The translations under genes and the position numbers were made by a program. From assembly GCA_029532415.1 (NCBI GenBank), contig JAQOTA010000047.1:992001-1056000 (forward strand): a stretch of 64,000 nt of DNA. Reading direction: 5' to 3'. Of this stretch, positions 48,361 to 58,159 are shown piece by piece; position 1 is the stretch's first letter; each line of letters begins with the position of its first letter. The notes beneath the pieces were generated by a model. That model saw only the letters and a program-made list of their open reading frames with translations. It searched no databases and was not told the origin of the DNA. The stretch is from Marasmius tenuissimus (Eukaryota; Basidiomycota; Agaricomycetes; Agaricales; Marasmiaceae).

Positions 48361-48930
48361 TAGTGATGTGCGGGCTCGGGCTTGAGCCCTGGTGAGCCCA
48401 AGCCGAGCCCGGGGCTTGAAAAGCCCAGCCCAGCCCTGGCAGAGGGCTTCAGGGGGCTTAGGGCTCGGGCTCGACATTTTATAAGCCCAAGCCCTAGGCT
48501 CAGGCCCTCTGACATTGTCCACCGGCGAGAATTAAAATTATTCTAGTCCTCCGAGAATTGTCAGCCCCCGTGTTGACAACAATAGTAGGTGAGACTCGTT
48601 TATTTTTTGTGGCTGAAATTGAGGTCAATACTCACTGAGCTCAGGCTACCAGTCACAGAAGATGTGTTGATTGCACCTCCCTGGACCAACATGTTTGGCA
48701 GGCAATGGTTGGAAGGGACTTCAAGACAGATTCTACGCTGTTTAACATGTTCTATTTTCCTTACCATGATAATGTACGAGATTAGTATAAGCCCGGGCTC
48801 AGGCCCAAGCCCCAGGGCTTTGACCTCAGGCTTGGGCTCAAGGCTCGGGCTCGGATTTCAGTGAGCCTAATCCCTCAAAGCCGAGCCCAAGCCCGAGGCT
48901 TTGAGCCGAGCCTGAGCCCGCGCATCACTA
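48361..48930. mobile_element. hAT-like MITE 2 (570 bp)
   Basis: Termini TAGTGATGTGCGGGCTC...CCCGCGCATCACTA with perfect 8-bp duplication ATCACAAG (48,353-48,360 and 48,931-48,938). The arms are composed of GGGCTCGGGCTTGAGCCC-like direct and inverted repeats (48,372-48,510 and 48,790-48,920) able to form a long hairpin. No coding capacity. Confidence 0.88.
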
Positions 48931-49179
48931 ATCACAAGTTCATTACAATGTCAGCGATTCATCTCAGACCGAAATCAAGGTGAGCCCATAGACTTACAAT
49001 TCGCAACGAAAGACTTGTCGTTGGTTATATTTCTTCCTCGGTCGTGGTCGAATGTGTGGAATATCGTTGAAAATGAGTCTTGGACCATAACCGGTGAGGT
49101 GTGGGATGGATATGTCGGGAGTTCTGAGAGGCAGGAGTTGGATATTGGCAGCTGGCCCGATAACCAGGAGCGCAAGGAG

Positions 49180-49531
49180 CCATCCACGAGGCATAGTAAA
49201 ATACGGGAGCGTAGGGAGCTGAGAAAAAGCTGACCCCAGCAGCAGCGAGCATTGAGGGAGCGGGAGGAGCTCAGAAGAGGTGAGAACTGAGAGCTGAGTA
49301 TGAAAACGGGGAGCACGATGGAGCTGGCCTTCAAAGGGCTGGAGGAGCTGAGGGAGCTGAGAAGCGAGAGCTGGGTAAGGAGATAAGGAGCACGGGGAGC
49401 TGGCCGGGCTAGCCCTCAGTGATCAACATCTTCTCCCACGATTTTCACCCTGATGACATACATACTAAAATTGAAAATAGATTCGACATTGAAAACGTTG
49501 TACGCTCTATAAATGCACATAGTTCCCGACA
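49180..49531. repeat. subterminal GGAGC-rich region (right)
   Basis: GGAGC/GAGCTGAGGGAGCTG motifs, most dense at 49,160-49,410 and again at 50,215-50,390, the mirror of the left-end GCTCC array. Confidence 0.55.
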
Positions 49532-50201
49532 TTACACCGAGTCGACGCTCTCTTCACCGTCCTCGAGGATTTCTGAGCCTCTTTCCCCCTCGCAAAGCTT
49601 CCATTTGGCCTCGTGATAGGCGATGGCTTCCTCTCCCTCCAACATGGCCTCCTCCTGCTCATCCATATCTTCTTCGTGCTCCTCCAAGAGATCCCACCAA
49701 AGGAGATATCCGTTCCATATACATCGCGAGACCGCCGGTTCCCATCCAAATAAAAAGAGCGTGCACTGGCAGTTGGTCTACATAGCACGAATGGCTGGAA
49801 TTAAAATTCGTACGACAGATTGAATACAGAATGTGCATACTCACCTTCTCGAAATCCCAACGTCTCATCTTCAGTCGCTTCCCCACCCAAATTATGGTTA
49901 CTTCGTGTACTAGGTCGTGTCGGCATTGACACGCCGTAATGACCGCGGGTGTAACTCGAGCAGCGAGGGCGTACAATGCCTCTGAGGATTCGTCGACGAA
50001 ATGAAGGGATTCGTGAGGAACATCTGCAGCCGGACTTTGCAGATCCAGCGTTTGTGCGAGCCGTTCGAGGCAAAGGCCTTTGCAGTCGACCTCGAGATGA
50101 GGCATGGATGATTGGGGTCGTTGAATGATGAGTGCGAAGAGAATGGAACGGTTCTGACCACTGGGAGAGCGAAGTCCGTTGAATAAGCACGGGACCCCCA
50201 T
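49532..50201 (-). CDS. KDZ cargo protein, end-paralogue 2 (unknown family)
   Basis: Minus strand. Start ATG 50,201 (MGVPCLFNGLRS; ATG 50,210 is in frame). First exon has FALIIQRPQSSMPHLEVDCK, GLCLERLAQTLDL, VPHESLHFVDESSEALYALA and DLVHEVTIIWVGKRLKMRRW. A later exon gives NGYLLWWDLLEEHEEDMDEQ and an acidic end EILEDGEESVDSV with stop TAA at 49,532-49,534. Intron limits in 49,700-49,840 are not settled. Paralogue of the gene at 28,709-29,402, similar in spacing of Cys and His residues. Unknown function. Confidence 0.55.
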
Positions 50202-50370
50202 GATTCGCAAGGTTGAAAGAGCCTGGGGAGCTCAGAAGAGACGAGGGCCAGGTGTGATAACCGGGAGCGCGAGGGAGCTAGGCTTTGAAGAGTTGGAGGA
50301 GCTGGAGGAGCTAACGGCTAAGAGCTGGGTAAGGAGATGAGGAGCACGCAGGAGCCGTCCTCTGCATGGA

Positions 50371-50565
50371 TAGAGGAGCTGGAGGAGCTGGGTCTCTGAC
50401 CTATAGGAAATGTAGGGAAAAAGGTCAGTGAATTCACTACAAAATCGGGGATCCGCAGGAGCTGAGGGAGGAGCTGAGCTTTTCAGAGAATTTTACACAC
50501 CTCTGACCGTTTAAAACCGCGTATACGCAGTCACCTATGTGTGCAAAAGCCGGAAGCCAAAGGTG
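50371..50565 (-). repeat. right terminal inverted repeat of the KDZ element
   Basis: Complement of the left repeat 27,875-28,069; ends ...GGAAGCCAAAGGTG. Confidence 0.9.
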
Positions 50566-50572
50566 CTTGTGA
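50566..50572. repeat. target-site duplication, right copy (CTTGTGA)
   Basis: Identical to 27,868-27,874, immediately outside the inverted repeat. Confidence 0.9.
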
Positions 50573-51742
50573 AGGACAGGGAAGAAAGGATGAACGTTCG
50601 TGAAAAAGAGTGATACCAAGGTGGGAAGGAGGTCGGACGGAGGGAACATGTATCCATGGTACGTCAGATCGGATGTGTCTTGGTTTCCTGTTCCAAGTTG
50701 CCACTAGTAAAATTTGAGAACTCCGAGTCGGGGCCTAGTAGAAACACAATTGCGGACTCACCGAATGAATGTCCCAAAACTCCTTCCTCTTTGGGCAAGC
50801 CGGCACAGACGATCCCTGCCTACCCATGCTATTCCCACACGGCGCCAAGTCCCCATCGGAGGTACTATCAGGTTCTTTCAAGTACTGTGCGAGTTCGCTC
50901 GTCTGTAGGTGGGCAGGTGCAGGCGTGCTGATCGCCAACTGATTCACGACCGCCTTCACCAGATTCATCGTGGATGTTTCATCTCCAGATACCTGCCCCT
51001 CATTCTCGCTCTCCATATAGGTGGGCGTGTACGCCGGTGTGTAGTGGGTAATCATCAGCGGTCGGGATCGTTCGTTCGTTACTGATGAGTCGGGCGTTGT
51101 CGTCGCAAATGTCTGCCGGCTGTGTTCCCGGTTTTCGAAAGCCTCCAACTGCTCCTCCAAATCAACAACACGTCTGGCCAAATCCTTGAGGATTCGGAGT
51201 GTGTCTCCCGGGATATCTGGCACAACATACAGCCTTGAGGTTGATAGGAAAGACTTTGCAATGGATTGGACAGTTCTTGTTCCTCGAGGGGTCCTGAGAG
51301 AGTTGGATATGTAAGTTGAAGGTCAATCGAGAATGTGAATGAAAGCATAACGACCCTTTGGGAGGACCACGTTTCTGTGCATTGATTATGAGTGTGATGG
51401 ACGAGCAGAAAAATAATGAGTTTACCTTCTGCGAGAAGGCCAGTACATGCGTACATTCCGTCCCGTATGCCAAACAAGTTGTGCAGACATTTCCCCTCAT
51501 TTCCCGGCATTTTCGCGCTGTCACCTTCAGATTTTCCGAATTTGAATCACCTGAGCATCAAATTCTCGAATGTAGTCGAGTCTACCTACATATCACAAGT
51601 TGATAAAATCACGAAATAGATCAATATTGGATGAACAGACATCGAACTGCCATTCACAACTTGTACCTTTTCGCCTCTTACATTCATCGCAAGCATTCTG
51701 CAGTCTCCGTCTTTTGAGTGGTATCCCAATGTCTTCTGGCAT
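50573..51742 (-). pseudogene. Zn2Cys6 TF2, 5' part (split by the KDZ element)
   Basis: Minus strand from ATG 51,742: MPEDIGIPLKRRRLQNACDE then CKRRK, orthologous to TF1 exon 1. The microexon equivalent TGATAT (V-I-C) is present near 51,595 but its AG acceptor reads TG. The second half of the cluster (VCTTCLAYGTECTH) is shifted out of frame by a 10-nt near-tandem repeat (51,487-51,506). The coiled-coil (DLARRVVDLEEQLEAFENRE), the Ser/Thr linker and PPSDLLPTLVSLFFTNVHPF follow, up to LHK at the transposon. These lesions make TF2 a pseudogene. Confidence 0.85.
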
Positions 51743-52318
51743 GGTGGTGATGACGGTTGTGGTGCAGGAGTGTGCAGGAGTTCGAGCATGGATCCTCCCA
51801 ATTCAGAGTTGAGCACATCGTCGCGTAACAAGAGCGGCGATGCCTTTCCTTGCCATCTCCTTGCATTTTCTACTTACTTATAAGCGCCGACTCCCGACCG
51901 TCGGACGGGATACCGGCCCATGGAACTGTACTGGCCCAAGTAACTCATATCTCGTCTGTTGTCAGTACAAAGTCTATAAGGACCCCCAAACTGTCCTGGG
52001 CGTGTATTCATCTCCAGGTCCTACAAGTTTACTGACAAGCTACTATGAAAGCCGGAACTGTGACGATATTGAGTCGAAACCTTGTGATCATAAGAAATCA
52101 GCCATCTGCTGGTCCCATCCGTTCCAAGGCCTGAGCAAACATCACTATGAGTTCGTCATTCATGAAAGTGATCGGGACATACCCTACACTTCCCGCATTG
52201 GCAGAATAGCCATCGCCTGAAAGTTGGCTTTGTGTTCCGTACGGGGAAGGGGATACTTCTGGACCTGAACACAATTCAGACGCCACTCAGACGCGAGGCG
52301 AAGGTAGTCTAAGGTAGT

Positions 52319-54220
52319 CTACGTGAAGCAACGTACCGATATTCCCGAAGGCGCTGGGAAAACATCTAGCCTGCACCCGTTCGGGACATTCGGATCTTGC
52401 GTCGAACTACTGGCCGTTGAACCTATGGACCCCGCAGCATCCATCATGTTCCCTCCCTCACCCGACCAACTCGAGGCTTCGTAGCCGTAGTCCATGTTGC
52501 AATTCGTGTGCACCAAGGTCTCTGAACCTCCCCGGCCATAGCCTTGAAAGAAGTCCCGATATCCACCAGCATCGCAAAGGGGGTTACCCAGCTCTTCGCT
52601 GCCAATTGGTAAGAAGAATAGATCATATCGAGAATTCTGAGCTATGTGAGGAGACTGAGATCGGGACTGGGCCCCGGAGCTATGCACTTGTTGCAGTGTG
52701 TTGGGGCTACCATCCTCCCCTCCTCGAGGCTCAGCTACGGAGGAGTCCGGAATTGCAAAGTTCGAGTTGTAAGCGCGTCTCGACCCAGCAACCGGATGCG
52801 GGTGCACCGCCATCAGCCTGGTCAAATTCGGGTCCAATGCTTCCCCGCTCGAGCTATAGTGGCCATCTGTAGTTTCTTCGCCGTCATTCTCGTCTCAGCC
52901 TCGGCGGATTCCTCGAGTAAAGTAGAGCCCCGTCGACAGTGAAGAGGGAGGGCGGTACGAAGAAAGCAGTCCATCAGATATGTCATAAAATCGTCCGGGG
53001 ATTTAGGACCTGGGAGATCATTAGACAGTGACGAAGAGAATCAATCCGCGAGACATACACATGCTCCCACCTTCGCAGAATCTCAGAGCACCTATACACA
53101 TCGCTTAGATCCCGTAATGCATTTGAAGTGGACTGGTTCTTCAGCCTCCCGCTCCGCCATACGTTAACGAACAGGATAGTCTACCAGTAGGTCAGTTCGA
53201 TTCAACACGGATAATGGCAACGTAAAACTGAGGCGTACCGCTGATGATATGATAGTACTCTGCACGTCAAGTGGAAGAGAGGCGGGAAGTGAGTGTTAAT
53301 CGTAACGAGATCTCGATAACAAACAAACCCACCATTATGAAGGCGTGTGGAGGTCGACATTGAGCCCCCTGCGTTTCACACTCCTTTTCCTGAGCTATCT
53401 CGACGAGCCTGATAGCCGACCTCGCTGCGTTGGTACAGATAGCCATTGAGGAAAATCTCCATCCTTCGGTAGTTTTCGCGGGCACCGTAGCGGTGACGGT
53501 GGTACAGAGTTCGAGGTGGCAAAGAGAAACGGCTTGTGTATGATAATCTGAGCCCAGTAATGGAACACTGATTGCTCGAAGAATCGATTCGATTCGTCGA
53601 GGCTATTCTCAGGGTAATGAATACGATTTGGGTTCCACTTGACTATCAACAACGCGGTCAGACAGAGCGGAGAGAACAAGGATAGAGGGGACTTACGATG
53701 CACCGGAATAGAGTTGATCCACGCATTTAGCGCACTGTCGAATTCAGCCACAATCTTCCCGTTCCATTCCGTCTCGGTCATCTCCATCCTGGTCCACACG
53801 TCGGTTTTTCGAACGGCGTACAAAGTCTTCTGTGCGAATGAGACGATGTCCAGCAACTTCAAGAATGTCACCCAGTAGCTCAATCCACTGGGTTTGTCCT
53901 CAGGTTGCTTGAACCCTTGGTCGGGAGCCGCGTCGTCCCTCTCGCCCCTCTCGCCTTGTCTTTCCCGCACCCAATATTCGTCGTCACAGTCAAGCGGGAG
54001 TGGAAGGTCAAAGCTATGAAATAGGGAAGATCTCAGGTCAGAGACAGGGGAAACAAAACGGGGAGACGCATGGGAACTCACTCATCCGTATGCATTACCC
54101 TCGGCACGCCTCTAATCAGGCTCATCGTCACGTCGATGCTGGCTAATCCCCAGAACGCCCGACTCCACAGCTGCGATTGCACGGAGGGGTTTAGATTGGT
54201 TCCGAGTTGTTCGTGACACC
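52319..54220 (-). pseudogene. N-truncated Zn2Cys6 TF copy (TF3)
   Basis: Minus strand. Begins abruptly with LGTNLNPSVQSQLWSRAFWG (54,205), then FDLPLPLDCDDEYWVRERQG, LSYWVTFLKLLDIVSFAQKT, VKWNPNRIHYPENS, AICTNAARSAIRLVEIA and the Ser/Gln tail SEELGNPLCDAGGYRDFF and a Gly/Ser-rich end. No Zn cluster; at 54,223 the sequence switches to a dispersed repeat (AGTCGCCTGAGAAGATG) also seen at 56,424. Exons that remain are well preserved, so truncation may be recent. Confidence 0.8.
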
Positions 54221-54229
54221 AGTCGCCTG

Positions 54230-54340
54230 AGAAGATGGTCTTATAACACCTCCAAGTCCACCCAAACATCTCCTAACCCACATCAAACATCTCCGAAGCC
54301 CCATCAAACACCCCCAAAACCCCTACGACCACCTCCCTCT
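54230..54340. repeat. dispersed about 100-bp C-rich repeat
   Basis: Runs like CCAAGTCCACCCAAACATCTCC...CATCAAACACC. Related copies near 14,380-14,470, 16,775-16,885, 56,450-56,560, 57,465-57,560 and 57,910-58,020, always beside Y or W family remnants. Confidence 0.55.
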
Positions 54341-54429
54341 CCCTCAGCCAAACAACGTCCACCGGATAGGCGAAACCCGCCGATTTTACTTTCCTGTATC
54401 TTTCGCAAGTTCACGATGTAGGCTTCAAG

Positions 54430-54780
54430 ATAAATCAGCGAGATTGGTTTCTACCTCTGCTGGCAGTGGAACTTTTGGATCGAGAAAAAGACTCCTGTAG
54501 CGCAACTGTAGCATCAGTTTCTTTGTGGCAAGGAGAAACCTTCGAAGACTCACCTGGAACCGGCATAAACCTATGTAACGCGCAGCCCCAAGAGCTTCTG
54601 CCACCAACTTGTACCCTGATCGTGCGGTTCAAACCAAGGCTGAGATCATGCAGGTCCGCGCGAGCCTACGGAGAAGCGTTGGACGCGGTAAATTAGAGTA
54701 TATTCTGTAGTACTCATTGTTGAGAGCTTTTAATGAGGGTACTCTGGGAGGATCATCGAGGTTGGAGTACAACCTGTTCT
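54430..54780 (-). pseudogene. unknown family X, copy 2
   Basis: Decayed relative of 15,336-15,849 (YKLVAEALGAARYIGLCRF; flanking DNA GGTCACCTCAGCATCAC shared at 15,880 and 54,802). Several stops. Confidence 0.4.
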
Positions 54781-54999
54781 GTGACTAACAGCGTCACAAA
54801 AGGTCACCTCAGCATCACAATCGCCTGTCACACGGCGATATTGGATCCACTTGGACCAACGACCATGGCGATCGTTGCTTTCACTCAAGTATATCAGTGC
54901 AGGAAGCTCAATCTATTGAGAAGTAAAGTATATGTTCTGATGAAATCAGTTACTACTGTTTCCGCCGTCCCCGCCGTCACTGCGGTTATGATTTATCAT

Positions 55000-56258
55000 A
55001 TCCGCCGCCGCCACCACCACCGGCATGATATCCATTCCCCGGGGCACCGGAGCCACTGCATCTGAGAAGCGATATGTTTAACACAAGGCTCTATGATCAT
55101 GCACGAGACAGAGATCGCAGCAGCAACTCCTATTTCAAGGCTGATGCTTTGTGCCCTACTACTGTCGTTGGTGAGAGGATCAGTCAGAACCTGTATCCCG
55201 CGGAGGAAAAAATGTTTGATTGCTCACAGTTCCCGCCTTGCCAACGCCCAGGGGCCAGGCATATACCGAGCTCGTAGAAGTGTCATTCGTCGAAGCTCCA
55301 TCGTGGTCAGCTTCAATCACTGGACTGGAATCGGGTAAGTCTTCCTGGCGAGACCAGAAGTATCTCGCAATTCGATAGCAACAGATTCGGGTCTGCCCTG
55401 GATAAACGTCGACAGCCCACACTACCGGTGATGTTCGGTTGTCAGAGGTGAGGGATATTGAAGGCTACGGCGTGGGCAAACTATGCAGTGCTGACAGTTG
55501 ACCACTTCTTCACCAGTTTCGAAGAATTGACTTGTGTCACAGACAAAGTACAAGGCGAGGCCGTGGCGAGGACGCCAGGCCTCAACGTTCCTTCTTTGTA
55601 TCTTCAGCTAGAACTTGAAAAGCCCCCATTGTCCCCACCGCTATCGCCCGCGCTGGATCCGCTACTGTCGCCACCGCCAAGTCCACCTCCCCCATTGTCT
55701 CCGCCAACAATTCCATGACCAGAGCCCGTAGTGGAACGACCCTACGTGATACGGCCACCAAAGATTAAGGTAGACACTCACAGGGATACGGAGCCCCACA
55801 AGTCCAAGCACAGATTCCATGATGGCATCTATACTGTCGCCAGCGGTATTTTTACTATTTTGCTTCAGAAAACCGGGGCTTCGCTATGATCAATCTTGAA
55901 AGACTTACGGTTCTCTTTTCTCAAACAACCTCGCATATCTCCACCGTGCCCTATCGTTCGGCCCATTGGCTGTTGCATTGGTCGTTCCCTCCAACGGTTC
56001 GAGTGCAGATTCGCGGGTGGTCAAGGATGGAGGTTCGGAAACTATGGGATCGACGACGATGGGACCGGATAGCGGTATCGCGGGACTCGGGAGCACCAAT
56101 TGAGGTGTTGATTGTTCGGGGTTCGCGTTCATTCCTGCTGATTCCAAGATAAAAGTAATGGATTGAAACAAAGAGGAATACAACAAAAGTATTACCTTCC
56201 TCTCGGGCTCTGTACAGCTCTCGCCTACGGCAAGGATGCCTGCTGCCTCTATCGCCAC
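55000..56258 (-). pseudogene. single-pass membrane protein family copy Y-d
   Basis: Minus strand pieces matching Y-c: VVDPIVSEPPSLTTRESALE (near 56,050), a TM-like SIDAIMESVLGLVGLRIPVS (55,830), a Gly/Ser-rich stretch (55,720-55,620), AIELRDTSGLARKTYPIPVQ in another frame (55,390-55,330), and the terminal TM SISLEIGVAAAISVSCMIIE (55,160-55,100) with a basic/aromatic tail. Frame changes between the blocks are too many for introns alone. Confidence 0.5.
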
Positions 56259-56559
56259 ATTGCCTTGAACCCTCTCGTGGTCAAGATCCGTTCTTCATCG
56301 ATAAGGCTCCATACTTTCGCAACGAGCATGAACTCGACCGGAGGGGCCATAGCTCCTCGAACCTGTACCCCATCGATTACCCGCCACCATGCTCCGTTAA
56401 AACATCCTCGTTCATTAGTACACTAGTCGCCTGAGAAGATGTTTCATACAGGAAGATAAAGCGCTTCCAACACATCCAAGTCCGCCCCAAAACACCTCCC
56501 AATCCACATCAAACATCTCCGAAGCCCCATCAAACACCTTCAAAACCCCTTCACGCTGC

Positions 56560-57400
56560 AGGTTTCATTCATCTATTTCGACAGATGTTCAGCACATGGT
56601 ATAGTAAAATCTCTGAGGTACTCACGATGTTGTCGTTGAGTCTAGAAGTCAAGTTTGGTGACACACAGTCGATATCCCCATCCAGTCTAGAGGCCGCCTC
56701 CCGATAATGGAACCAGTCAAAAGCGAGCTCATCATCATCGGGATTCCACGATTCTGAGGCATTCATAACAACACACTCTCCCCCCAAATTGAACGGGCTT
56801 TCCATCGCTCCAAGCCCGCAACAGCAACCGGATGGTGATTGGCGTTGACAACGTCAGCATTGACGCGACGGTCCACTGCATAAATCATACTGAGATTGCC
56901 GGCCTCCCATCTCCAAATCGACGCATACTCGGAACCAGAAAGTGTCGTCGAGACCAACGGTAAAGGTGTAGATCGAAGTTTCGCCGGAGGTGTCCACTGG
57001 GATGTATCGGCCGCTCCCAGCCACCCCACTCTGGATGGTTAGACCGTTCGGAAGGAGACCGAGAGACGAGGAAGTCTCGCCCTCCACGATAAATGCTATG
57101 TCTGGGTAGTGTGCACCCAGTTCTCCGATTCTGCCCATTCATTCGTGACGAGGGAGGTATCTGGCCTGCCGTTGTCGAAAGGTAGGAGGATGCCCTATAA
57201 ACACAACCAGTCAGTAAGGAGGAGAACACGACGACTGACTTCGAGATGACGTACGACCCAAGTAGCCAAGCTGTATTCGCTGAACGCGTGAAAAGAGACG
57301 ATATAGAAGAGAGCGGGGAAGTTCTATCAAATCCAAACGGAACTCGAGTAGATACGAATCTTTCAGACAAAAGCGGCTATGTCTGAGGCAGGCCGGCAAT
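56560..57400 (-). pseudogene. unknown family W, copy 1
   Basis: Minus strand coding-like run ELGAHYPDIAFIVEGETSSS, LGLLPNGLTIQSGVAGSGRY, SIYTFTVGLDDTFWFRVCVD (57,120-56,890) and NLGGECVVMNASESW (56,780), with frameshifts. Looks like a beta-rich secreted domain, not identified. About 1.4 kb from its tandem copy. Confidence 0.4.
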
Positions 57401-57860
57401 GGCTGGCATACAACCAGAGGAACTGCTGCTGTATTCCTTCTGCAGCGGTAGGTGAGTCAACACCTCCGAGTCCAAACATCCCGGATCCACGTCAAACACC
57501 TTCAAAGCCACCAGCAACCGCCCTAAAACGCGCTCCCCACCCCGACTTCCCAAAAACACCCCCCTTGTGTCTTCAGCTAGAGTTTGAACTCGATTCGCTA
57601 CTATGGCACGAGCTGAGTGGATATTATCCCGGTGGACACAGCAGGGTCGGCAACGCGATGTGGTGTTGGAAACAAGGAGCATCGATGGATTAGAGGTTAG
57701 AACGCCGGATAGCGGTGTCGCGGGAGTGCCAAGTGAGGATAGTGTTGATTCAAATGTTCGGGCTTCACGTTTATGCCTGGTGTTTGCAAAACGAGAGTTG
57801 TGAGTTGAGACGAAGGATCAGGCCCAGGAACGAGACGAAGAGACATACATTGAAAGGATT
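57400..57860. repeat. partial duplicate of 16.75-17.5 kb
   Basis: Shares CCCGGTGGACACAGCAG and GGTCGGCAACGCGATGTGGTG (as TGGACACAGCA and GGCAACGCGATGTGG) with 17,290-17,335, including the minus-strand start MLLVSNTTSRCRPCCVHRD (MLLVSDTTSRCRLCCVHRD at 17,347). Confidence 0.6.
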
Positions 57861-58159
57861 GGTTTCTTCCCTGAGCCCTGTACAGCTCTCCTGCGGCTCT
57901 CGTTCTTTACGCCAGGCGCTTCCAACACATCCAGGTCCACCCCAAACACCTCCCAATCCACATCAAACATCTCCGAAGCCCCCACAAACGCCTTCAAAAG
58001 CCCCAAGTTCACTGATTTTATCCCCCTTGCCAACCTTTTCGCAAGTTACTATTGTGTTTCACGCTGGCCTGTACGCCGTCAAGTTCATTGGGCGCGGATT
58101 GGGCGCGGAGAGAATGACGTGCGTCGTCTAGCAGCGAAAGACGTTGAGCACACGGTATG

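Larger units (their letters stand above)
47461..49120 (-). pseudogene. KDZ cargo gene interrupted by two MITEs (unknown family)
   Basis: Minus strand. Exon at about 49,120-49,000 encodes TPDISIPHLTGYGPRLIFND and KKYNQRQVFRCEF. Its donor gtaagt (49,000) pairs with an acceptor beside 48,347, continuing PDGLIKWHKKFLDAFRDAHK, DDLSCIAAGAAREAHGFW, RLMDELVCQWLVEFRPSRW and, after a further intron, QEFLQYYDRVCWNCLRPHLN. MITE 48,361-48,930 lies in the intron; MITE 47,752-48,273 lies within the exon and breaks it after LSC. Removing each with one target copy restores the frame. The 5' end is not located. Family not recognised. Confidence 0.6.
27875..50565. mobile_element. 22.7-kb KDZ-type DNA transposon with TET/JBP cargo
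   Basis: Bounded by inverted repeats of about 195 bp starting CACCTTTGGCTTCCGG and by a 7-bp duplication of the TF2 coding sequence. Carries a KDZ transposase (43,977-47,199, -), a TET/JBP dioxygenase (36,156-37,611, +) and about eight other spliced genes. KDZ elements linked to TET/JBP genes are known lineage-specific expansions in mushroom-forming fungi. This copy is complete by structure, but both hallmark genes contain an in-frame TGA. It hosts three nested insertions (37,804-40,402; 47,752-48,273; 48,361-48,930). Confidence 0.92.

Noticed and set aside
48372..48920. CRISPR-like or regulatory array from GAGCCC repeats.
   Set aside because: Repeats are overlapping and irregular with no spacers, and sit inside a hAT-like MITE with a perfect target duplication.
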